64,000 nucleotides of DNA, taken from Ardenticatenaceae bacterium (GTDB lineage: Bacteria > Chloroflexota > Anaerolineae > Promineifilales > Promineifilaceae). Made by a program: the position numbers and the translations under genes. Location: positions 1,116,001 to 1,180,000 of the forward strand of contig JACKBQ010000002.1 in the NCBI GenBank assembly GCA_020634455.1, given 5' to 3'. Positions 57,778 through 64,000 of this stretch are shown in pieces (the first letter of the stretch is position 1; every line of letters starts with the position of its first letter). Under the pieces are notes generated by a model. It did not search any database. It was not told where the DNA came from and saw nothing but the letters and a program-made list of their open reading frames with translations.

Positions 57778-58992
57778 ATGAAAGTTTTACTGCTGACACC
57801 ACAACTACCTTACCCGCCGCACCAGGGAACCAGCCTACGCAATTTCCACATCATTCGTGGCCTGGCGCAGGCGTGCGAGGTGTCGCTGCTGAGTTTTTTG
57901 GAGCCGGGGCAGTCGGTGGTGGCGGAGCAAATTGGGCCGCTGGCGGAATTGTGCCAGCGCATCGAGACGGTGCCCGTGCCGCAGCGCACGATGGGTATGC
58001 GCTTGCAGCAGCTTTTGGCTACCCGCCGCCCGGACATGGCGCACCGGCTGTTTAGCCCGGCGTTCACCGCCCAGCTTTTACAAATGCTCCAGGTGGATGA
58101 TTTTGACATTGTGCAAATTGAGGGGATTGAGCTGGCGCGGTATCTGCCAGCAGTTCGCCAGGGCAGCCCGGGCAGCAAGATTGTGTTTGATGACCACAAT
58201 GCGGAAACGGAGCTCCAGCGGCGCAACTTTTTGACCGATTTGGGCCAGCCGCGTCGTTGGGTGGCGGCGGCGTATTCGGCGGAGCAGGTGCGGCGGCTGC
58301 GCAAATTTGAGCGGTGGGTGTGCCAGCAGGCGGATTGGGTTACGGCCGTTTCCCACCCCGACAAAGTTCATCTGCAAAAATTGGCGGGCGACAAGACTCC
58401 CATTACCGTCATCCCCAACAGTTTGGACGTGCCGCAGTTCCAGCTGGAAGCGGCGGAGGTGATTCCCAGCGACATTGTGTTTAGCGGCAAGATGGATTAC
58501 CGGCCAAACGTGGATGCGGTGCTTTGGTTTGTGGCTGAGGTATGGCCCAAAATTCGGCAGGAGCGGCCGTCTACCACCTTCACCATCGTCGGCCAAAAGC
58601 CCCACGCACGGCTGGAGCGGTTAAAAAATGAACCCGGCATCACGCTGACCGGCTGGGTAGACCGCGTGGAGCCATACCTGGCGGGGGCGAAGGTGTTTGT
58701 GCTGCCGTTTCGCGTAGGCAGCGGGACACGCTTGAAATTGATTGAAGCGATGGCGGCGGGGAAAGCTATGGTGAGTACGGCCGTTGGCGCAGAAGGTTTT
58801 CCGGTGGCGCACAATCGGGAGCTGTTGCTGGTGGAGGATGGTGTGGGGTTTGGAACGGCCGTGTTGCACCTGCTCAGCCATCCCGACGAGCGACAGCGAC
58901 TGGGGCAAGCGGCGAAGCAGTTTGCTCAGCAATACGATTGGCGTGTGGTGGTGCCTAATTTTTTGGCAATTTATCAGGAATTGAAGAAGTAA
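57778..58992 (+). CDS. Glycosyltransferase family 4, second of two
   Basis: 404 residues, GT-B fold: MKVLLLTPQLPYPPHQGTSLRNFHIIRGL at the start, FDDHNAETELQRRNF in the acceptor domain, and in the donor domain SGKMDYRPNVDAVLWFVAEVWPKI, ITLTGWVDRVEPYLAGAKVFVLPFRVGSGTRLKLIEAMAAGKAMVSTAVGAEGF. This is the sub-type often annotated as sugar transferase of the PEP-CTERM/exopolysaccharide type. It forms a pair with the preceding gene; a role in cell-surface glycan assembly is inferred from the pair alone. Confidence 0.9.
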   Translation: MKVLLLTPQLPYPPHQGTSLRNFHIIRGLAQACEVSLLSFLEPGQSVVAEQIGPLAELCQRIETVPVPQRTMGMRLQQLLATRRPDMAHRLFSPAFTAQLLQMLQVDDFDIVQIEGIELARYLPAVRQGSPGSKIVFDDHNAETELQRRNFLTDLGQPRRWVAAAYSAEQVRRLRKFERWVCQQADWVTAVSHPDKVHLQKLAGDKTPITVIPNSLDVPQFQLEAAEVIPSDIVFSGKMDYRPNVDAVLWFVAEVWPKIRQERPSTTFTIVGQKPHARLERLKNEPGITLTGWVDRVEPYLAGAKVFVLPFRVGSGTRLKLIEAMAAGKAMVSTAVGAEGFPVAHNRELLLVEDGVGFGTAVLHLLSHPDERQRLGQAAKQFAQQYDWRVVVPNFLAIYQELKK

Positions 58993-59078
58993 GCTCCAGG
59001 CAGTGTTTCCATATTGATGCGTAGAAAAATAGAAGAAAGGCTTTGTGCGTTAGCCTCTCTGCACATACTTTTTTATAG

Positions 59079-60143
59079 TCATGAGAAATTGTTCAGTTTT
59101 GCCAAGACAGCAAGTTCGATATTATTTTGCTGAATGACTTCGTTCCAGTTGTGATATTTTGCTGGCGGTTCGTATTGGTAGGTTTGAGGATTGTAGGTTC
59201 CAGAGATACCCGTGAGTACGGCCGTTACATCCGTTGCCGCTCCCTTCACCCCATCATCGGTGGCCCGTGAGCCCACGTAAAAATCGTTGCCCGGCCAGGA
59301 AACATGGTCCCAGGCCACCACGCTAACCAGTTCGCAGCTACTGAAGTCGTCGCCGGATTCGGCGTAGGTGGTGGGATGGCAGAGCTGGGGCTTGTGCTGG
59401 TTGCCGTGGGTTAACGGCCGTACCATAAAGCTCATATTCCCAATTTCATACCGCTCATTCTGGCATTCGTTGTACGGATCGTAATAAACGGCGCGAATAT
59501 GGCTGAATTTGGCGGCGTGTTTACGCAAAAATGCCAGCAGCATACGCTTGAGAATTTCCCCCAACTCCCCCTGAAATGGTCCGGAAAACATGCCGCAGCC
59601 CAGCCCCGGCACGGTGATGAGCGCCTGCTTGCCTTGCTGCTGCATTTGTTCATTGATGAACAAAAAGCCGGGCAGGAGTCGCCGTTCGTAGAGGCGGAAG
59701 TAGGCGTCTTCGTCAATTTGGCCATTGTTTACAATTTCTTGCCAATCGGCGGGGGTGTGGGAACGGCCGTTCCTTAACAGCGCCCCTGCCACAAACAGCA
59801 GCCAGCCCGTAAAAGGTGGCTGGTGAACATCGGGGTGCGTGTGACGGCCGTTGTCAAAAAAGGTTACAGGCGCGGCAATGCTGATGTCCCCCAGCAGCCC
59901 TAGTTCCATCAGATTCCAGTCTGAGCCATCCCCAACGACGGCGCTTTCAGCAAAGATTTGTGGTTTTTTGGTGCGGACGAGCTGCTCCAGAAAAGATTCA
60001 ACCGTGAGCAATGCCAAATCCAGCTCAGCCAGCTTTTCTTGGAAAAAGCGCCCTGGTTTGCCGCCAACCTGAAGCATCTCCAAATAGCTGCGGGCGCGCT
60101 GATAGCTGGCCTGACTGAGTACCGTTTTATAGTTGGGCTTCAT
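59079..60143 (-). CDS. Macro-domain-like protein, unknown
   Basis: 354 residues, not assignable with certainty. The best clue is ITVPGLGCGMFSGPFQGELGEILKRMLLAFLRKHAAKFSHIRAVYYDPYN (about 200-250), which has the glycine-rich loop and following helix of macro-type ADP-ribose binding folds. The upstream AAPVTFFDNGRHTHPDV and downstream VVAWDHVSWPGNDFYVGSRATDDGVKGAATDVTAVLTG are conserved-looking. No signal peptide or membrane segment. It stands alone, facing the glycosyltransferases and following the M24 peptidase on the same strand by 78 bases. Confidence 0.6.
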   Translation of the reverse strand: MKPNYKTVLSQASYQRARSYLEMLQVGGKPGRFFQEKLAELDLALLTVESFLEQLVRTKKPQIFAESAVVGDGSDWNLMELGLLGDISIAAPVTFFDNGRHTHPDVHQPPFTGWLLFVAGALLRNGRSHTPADWQEIVNNGQIDEDAYFRLYERRLLPGFLFINEQMQQQGKQALITVPGLGCGMFSGPFQGELGEILKRMLLAFLRKHAAKFSHIRAVYYDPYNECQNERYEIGNMSFMVRPLTHGNQHKPQLCHPTTYAESGDDFSSCELVSVVAWDHVSWPGNDFYVGSRATDDGVKGAATDVTAVLTGISGTYNPQTYQYEPPAKYHNWNEVIQQNNIELAVLAKLNNFS

Positions 60144-60221
60144 TTACACCAGGCCGTTAATGGAACGCAGATTTGCCTGACGCCCCTGATTAGGAAAATC
60201 AGGCTAGTCTGCGTCCTGTGC

Positions 60222-61310
60222 TCAAGCAATGTTCGGTTCTTTGGGGCAATGGGTCAGCGGAACCAGCCCGTCTTCCGTCATGAGCGCGGTTTCTTCCAGG
60301 CGAATGCCGATCCCTTCGGGCAGGTAGCAGCCTGGCTCGATGGTGACAACCATCCCAACTTCCAACGTGTCCTCCTCCGAAGCGCGGGGCGAGAAAAATG
60401 GATCTTCGTGGATGTCCAGCCCCAGGCCGTGACCAAGCCCGTGACCAAAATGCTCGGCGTGGCCTGCGCGGGCGAAGACGTCGCGGGCCAGAGCATCTAC
60501 TTCTTTGAGGTTCATACCCGGTTTGGCCTGGTCGAAGACGGCCGTTTGCGCCCGCAGCACCAGTTGATAAATCTCAAAATAACGCACCGACGCTTTTTCT
60601 CCCAGATAAAACGAGCGGGTCATGTCGCTTTTGTAGCCGTCCACCTGCGCCCCCATGTCTATGATGAGCGCGTCGCCTGTTTGTAGGCGGCGGCTGCCGG
60701 GATGGTGGTGCGGCAGCGGGCTGTTGCTGCCGCCCGAAACGATGATGTCGAACGCCAAGGCATCGGCTCCGGCCTGGCGCAGTTCTTTTTCCAGTTCCCA
60801 GGCCAGGTCGCGCTCCGTCATGCCGATGTGGGCCAGTTCCGGGACGCGGGCCATAACGGCATCGGTGATGGCGCACGCTTTTTGGATCGCTTCTATTTCA
60901 ACGGCCGTTTTTACCATGCGCATTGGTTCTACCGTTTTTTCCAGGCCAACCCAGAGCACCTCTTCCATCTGGATAAGCTCATCCATCTGCGTGAGCGTGG
61001 TGTGTTTGGCCTCGATGCCTATCCGGCTCACGCCCGCTTCTGCCAGAAAATGGCGGCTGTCTTCCAGCGTGCGCTGGTGCTTGAACAGGGCGAAGTCTGG
61101 CGCTTCACGCATGGCCTGGGTGAAATAGCGAAAGTCCGTAGCGATGAGCGCCTTGTCGGCCGTAATGAGTAGCTGGCCGTTGGAGCCAGTGAAGCCGCTG
61201 AGCCAGCGCCAGTTGGTGGGGCTGCTGATGAGCAAGCCGTCTACGTCCCACTCGGTTAATTTTTGGCGAACGGCCGTAATTCGTTCCTGAAAAATAGATA
61301 GTTGTGACAC
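60222..61310 (-). CDS. M24B aminopeptidase (Xaa-Pro peptidase type)
   Basis: A dinuclear metal aminopeptidase cleaving N-terminal residues before proline, 362 residues. The creatinase-type N-terminal domain (DGLLISSPTNWRWLSGFTGSNGQLLI) is followed by the pita-bread domain with metal ligands in IIDMGAQVDGYKSDMTRSF (two Asp), FGHGLGHGLGLDIHE (His), VTIEPGCY and RLEETALMTEDG (two Glu). I choose the GTG at 61310 (VSQLSIFQERI) because GGAG lies eight bases upstream; the frame continues a further ten codons without a good start. It is about 80 bases after the next upstream gene's repeat, on the same strand. Confidence 0.92.
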   Translation of the reverse strand: MSQLSIFQERITAVRQKLTEWDVDGLLISSPTNWRWLSGFTGSNGQLLITADKALIATDFRYFTQAMREAPDFALFKHQRTLEDSRHFLAEAGVSRIGIEAKHTTLTQMDELIQMEEVLWVGLEKTVEPMRMVKTAVEIEAIQKACAITDAVMARVPELAHIGMTERDLAWELEKELRQAGADALAFDIIVSGGSNSPLPHHHPGSRRLQTGDALIIDMGAQVDGYKSDMTRSFYLGEKASVRYFEIYQLVLRAQTAVFDQAKPGMNLKEVDALARDVFARAGHAEHFGHGLGHGLGLDIHEDPFFSPRASEEDTLEVGMVVTIEPGCYLPEGIGIRLEETALMTEDGLVPLTHCPKEPNIA

Positions 61311-61336
61311 CGCGTGTTCTCCAAGAAAAGGAAAAA

Positions 61337-61397
61337 TCAAAGATTACGCAGATTTACCAGATTTTTTAATCTTTTCAATCTGCGTAATCTTTGATTA
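61337..61397. repeat. AATCAAAGATTACGCAGATT/AATCTGCGTAATCTTTGATT palindrome
   Basis: The arms AATCAAAGATTACGCAGATT and AATCTGCGTAATCTTTGATT are perfectly complementary over about 20 bp, with an AAGATTAAAAAATCTGG-type loop. It sits between the M24 gene and the stop of the next gene and could form a strong hairpin. Confidence 0.75.
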
Positions 61398-63116
61398 TTA
61401 GATAAGGTTTAATTCCGTCTCAAAAATGGCGCGCAAAATGGCGACCATGGTGGCATACGTCGGGTCCATGCCAAAGTAAGAGAGGTTTTGTGAGCCAAGA
61501 TTTTTGCCCTTGCTGAATGGCGTATCTGACGCATAGTGCAAAATGCCGACGGGGAAGGGGCTGTTGTACAAATTCACCAGCTCGTTGGACGGGTGCCGCT
61601 TGGGGCGCACCATCTCGTAAATGCCGCTGAGGTATGGTCCGGCCTCCATCTCCATGTCGGTATACCCTTCCTGGTAAAAGACGGACATGTACCCTTCGTT
61701 TTGCAGGAAAGTGCCGGGAACGGTGATTGCCTTCTGGTTGTCCATAACGGTGCCATACACCAGGTAGGGAGCTACGTCGTCAGCGGCGAAGCAGTTGTCG
61801 AAGAGGTAGGTGTTGAGCGAATGCTCGTCGTGGACCACGCTGGGGATCATGACGTCGCCGATACGGCCGTTTAACGTCGCCGCCTTGCCCATGATGTACA
61901 CCCCGCGCACCTCAGCGATGTTCCGGGCAATTTCCGTCAGCACCTGGTAGGCAGCCATCCCCAGCGGGTAATCCACGTTGACGATGATTGCGTTGCTCTG
62001 CTTCAGCCGTTCGAAACCGGGCACACACAGCCGGTCATCCATTTTTTCCAGATTGATGCGTTTGAGCGGGATGATCTGCACCTCAATGTCGAAGGCGTGC
62101 TCGCTGGGAATCCGAATCAGGCCGATATCTCGCTCCATTTCCAGGCGAGAAACGGTCACTTCCGCGTCGGTCTGCTCCAGCTTTTTGAGCGCGTAATACA
62201 AGAAGTTTTCTCGGCTGCTGGGCACATTGCGCTCTAAAATGTCGTGGTATTCCTGGCGCAAATCGTCGGAACCGTTGTCACGAATGTAGGCGTGGATTTG
62301 CTCTTCGATGTGCAAAGCGTAGCCGCTGAGCAGGTTGGGCAGGCTGTGGGTGTTGCTGGAAACAAAGTAGACGGGCTGATCCGGCATGAAGATGTCCGGC
62401 AGGTGCCGCTCCACGTTGCGCCACCAGCGGCGGGTGGCCCGTTTGTAATCGGCCAGCGAACCAGCCAGCGAGCGAATGGAGATTTCTTGCTTGGTCTGGG
62501 CGATGTTGAGGAATTTTTCGGCCGTTTTTGCCCCCCAGACTTGAATCAGTCGCCCCAAATCTTCTGCCGGGATTTCGGTCATACTGGCCAGGCGCACCAG
62601 GCTGTTGCCCGTGGGAATGCCCCCTTTGCTGTCTCGAATGCGCTCCAGCTCCTTGATGATATTTTCCTTGTTCAGCAGGTAACGCAGCTTCCGTCGCTCA
62701 ATCTGGTAGGCGACGAGGATGGGTACCAGATCGTCAATGTCTGAGCGGCTGGCGATGTAGACCGCTAACTGATCCTTGCCATCGAAAAAGCTGCGCCGAC
62801 GGCGACCGGGGGCGCTCACCTGCTCCCAACTTTCAACTTTGCGGAAGCCATGCTGGGCAAACACCTGCTCGGACTGCCCCATGATGATTAGCCGCAGTCG
62901 GTCCAGGCATTCTGGCATGCGCAGGATGGCGTAGATGAAGGCGGCCATGTCGGGTTGCGGCTCGTCGGCGGCCACGTGCAGGGCGGAGTTCATCCGTTTG
63001 TGCGCTTCGATGAGGGTTTTGATTTGCACCTCGCGACTGCTGCGCAGCAGGGAGTAGTAGGTGCGGAGGTAGAGATTAATTTCTTCGTTGCCGGAAGTGG
63101 GTACGGTTCGGTCCAT
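61398..63116 (-). CDS. Large uncharacterised protein with nucleoside-phosphorylase-like C-terminal part
   Basis: 572 residues, possibly the family called DUF6909, a name given from memory. The N-terminal 200 residues are helical (LRTYYSLLRSSREVQIKTLIEAHKRMNSALHV...). A middle region includes DIEVQIIPLKRINLEKMDDRLCVPGFERL. From about 400, VNVDYPLGMAAYQVLTEIARNIAEVRGVYIMGKAATLNGRIGDVMIPSVV and the late MEMEAGPYLSGIYE recall purine-nucleoside phosphorylases, where a VEMEA-type Glu binds ribose. The link is inferred from motif resemblance only. It lies upstream of the M24 gene and downstream of selD on the same strand. Confidence 0.6.
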   Translation of the reverse strand: MDRTVPTSGNEEINLYLRTYYSLLRSSREVQIKTLIEAHKRMNSALHVAADEPQPDMAAFIYAILRMPECLDRLRLIIMGQSEQVFAQHGFRKVESWEQVSAPGRRRRSFFDGKDQLAVYIASRSDIDDLVPILVAYQIERRKLRYLLNKENIIKELERIRDSKGGIPTGNSLVRLASMTEIPAEDLGRLIQVWGAKTAEKFLNIAQTKQEISIRSLAGSLADYKRATRRWWRNVERHLPDIFMPDQPVYFVSSNTHSLPNLLSGYALHIEEQIHAYIRDNGSDDLRQEYHDILERNVPSSRENFLYYALKKLEQTDAEVTVSRLEMERDIGLIRIPSEHAFDIEVQIIPLKRINLEKMDDRLCVPGFERLKQSNAIIVNVDYPLGMAAYQVLTEIARNIAEVRGVYIMGKAATLNGRIGDVMIPSVVHDEHSLNTYLFDNCFAADDVAPYLVYGTVMDNQKAITVPGTFLQNEGYMSVFYQEGYTDMEMEAGPYLSGIYEMVRPKRHPSNELVNLYNSPFPVGILHYASDTPFSKGKNLGSQNLSYFGMDPTYATMVAILRAIFETELNLI

Positions 63117-63144
63117 ATTATTTTGTGGGAGATTGGTTGGGGAA

Positions 63145-63213
63145 ATTTGTAATCAGGTAATTAAGTAATTGGGTGATTTGCTTACAATTACTTAATTACT
63201 CAATTACTCAATT
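63145..63213. repeat. AATTACTTAATTAC palindromic repeat
   Basis: GTAATCAGGTAATTAAGTAA faces TTACTTAATTACTCAATTAC, filling the gap after selD. It could serve as its terminator-like hairpin, although no T-tract follows. Confidence 0.6.
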
Positions 63214-64000
63214 ACCCTTGTATGTGAATAAAGCCTGTGCCAGTCGTGACATGGCCGATGGGTACGGCCGTTTCGCAATGCGCCATAAAAATATCCACCT
63301 GATCCGCAGGCAAAGCCACCAGCAGGCCGCCGGACGTTTCCGGGGTCATCAGCATATCCTGGACGAGCTGGCTGACGCCGGGGCCAAATTGGGCCCACGG
63401 GCCAAAATAGTCCAGGTTGCGCCCCATACCGCCGGGGAATGCGCCCGCCGCGCCGTAGCGCAGTGCGCCGGGCAGCCAGGGCAGCGCCTCCAGCTGAATG
63501 TGGAAATCCACTTTGGCCAGGTGCGCCATCTCATGGGCGTGGCCAATGAGGCCAAAGCCGGTAATGTCTGTGAGGCTGTGGGCGTTGGCCAGCTGGGCGG
63601 CTTCGGCGGCGGCTTTGTTGAGCGTTTTCATGGAGGCAACGGCCGTTGCCACATCCGCCTCATCCGTGATGCCATTTTTAAGCGCGGTGGTCACCACGCC
63701 CACGCCCAACGGCTTGGTCAGCAGCAGCACGTCGCCGGGATGTGCGCCGCCCTTGGGCTTTACGTTGTCCGGGTGGATGATGCCGGTGACGGCCAGCCCA
63801 TACTTTGGCTCTTTGTCGTTGACGCTGTGGCCGCCAGCGATGACTGCGCCCGCTTCAGCTACTTTTTCCGCCCCGCCGCGCAAAATTTCGCTCAGCACGT
63901 CCATGCCCAGGCTGTCTGGGAAGGCGACGAGGTTGATGGCAAACAGCACCTGCCCACCCATCGCGTAAATGTCGGACATGGCGTTGGCGGCGGCAATCGC
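63212..64000 (-). CDS. selD: Selenide, water dikinase (SelD), 5' end beyond window
   Basis: Makes selenophosphate, the selenium donor for Sec-tRNA. The frame is open to the right edge (IAAANAMSDIYAMGGQVLFAINLVAFP), so the N-terminal part with the catalytic Cys/Sec and Lys is not visible. Present are the GGHSVND and GIIHPDN motifs of the ATP-binding domain, KPLGVGVVTTALK, TDITGFGLIGHAHEMA and the C-terminal MLMTPETSGGLLVALP. It ends at 63212, within an AATTACTTAATTAC palindrome. With selB in the same window it implies a working selenocysteine pathway. Confidence 0.94.
   Translation of the reverse strand, partial: AIAAANAMSDIYAMGGQVLFAINLVAFPDSLGMDVLSEILRGGAEKVAEAGAVIAGGHSVNDKEPKYGLAVTGIIHPDNVKPKGGAHPGDVLLLTKPLGVGVVTTALKNGITDEADVATAVASMKTLNKAAAEAAQLANAHSLTDITGFGLIGHAHEMAHLAKVDFHIQLEALPWLPGALRYGAAGAFPGGMGRNLDYFGPWAQFGPGVSQLVQDMLMTPETSGGLLVALPADQVDIFMAHCETAVPIGHVTTGTGFIHIQG

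Noticed and set aside
63117..63211. A tRNA-Sec gene near selD
   Set aside because: The gap contains only AATTACTTAATTAC-type palindromes and no cloverleaf.

Overview
The window looks like chromosomal DNA from a Chloroflexota bacterium, most likely of the Anaerolineae type. I infer this from the mixture of family types and sequence habits; there is no rRNA or tRNA here to confirm it. The lipoproteins carry the VTRxVTExxxEVPVEVTR spacer common in Chloroflexota, one secreted protein ends in a YLPFVVKP-like tail, and menaquinone genes, a SelB/SelD pair and many ABC exporters are present. The dominant signature is a highly iterated palindrome, ACGGCCGT (usually extended to AACGGCCGTT). I counted about 120 copies by eye in 64 kb, against one or two expected. 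In coding sequence it is read as TAV, NGR or RP(F) depending on frame.

Layout. 1-5 kb: a GH31 glycosidase running off the left edge, a secreted delta-60-repeat propeller-like protein and a LysM lipoprotein. 5-12 kb: a MarR regulator with a heterodimeric ABC exporter, then a molybdopterin oxidoreductase. 12-21 kb: housekeeping and stress genes (RluA-type pseudouridine synthase, CnoX-like thioredoxin, HtrA lipoprotein, transglutaminase-like membrane protein, Lon, FolC). 21-24 kb: two small membrane proteins, an enolase-superfamily sugar-acid dehydratase and an MFS transporter. 24.5-33 kb: a minus-strand run TetR > menF > small membrane protein > menD > P450 > SDR > menE, with menA at 39 kb. 33-39 kb: an HExxH metalloprotease-like protein and a 1300-residue protein built like soluble adenylyl cyclase. 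40-44.7 kb: a second heterodimeric ABC exporter. 44.8-48.3 kb: a Phd/PIN toxin-antitoxin pair, a CapA-like lipoprotein and a VanY-like carboxypeptidase, the last three all broken by single-base frameshifts. 48.3-50.5 kb: Lrp/AsnC regulator, DinB-like protein, EamA exporter. 50.7-52 kb: a visibly AT-rich patch (SnoaL-like protein, Crp/Fnr regulator) that looks transferred. 52-64 kb: aldo/keto reductase, SelB, a coiled-coil protein, two glycosyltransferases, a macro-like protein, an M24 peptidase, a large uncharacterised protein with a nucleoside-phosphorylase-like C-terminal part, and SelD running off the right edge.

The most interesting region is the 520-base leader (39.93-40.41 kb) in front of the second ABC exporter. 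It has a near-consensus promoter, a 32-codon leader ORF with a good ribosome binding site, three successive terminator-like hairpins, a segment inside the leader ORF that can pair with the first terminator arm as an antiterminator, and an 8-codon mini-ORF whose ribosome binding site lies in the third hairpin. It resembles the logic of ribosome-mediated attenuation known for bmrBCD of Bacillus subtilis, but the sequence is unrelated as far as I can see. A second notable observation is that dispersed palindromic repeats sit in frame inside menE (three) and menD (two), adding low-complexity peptides to otherwise conserved enzymes, in the manner of Rickettsia palindromic elements.
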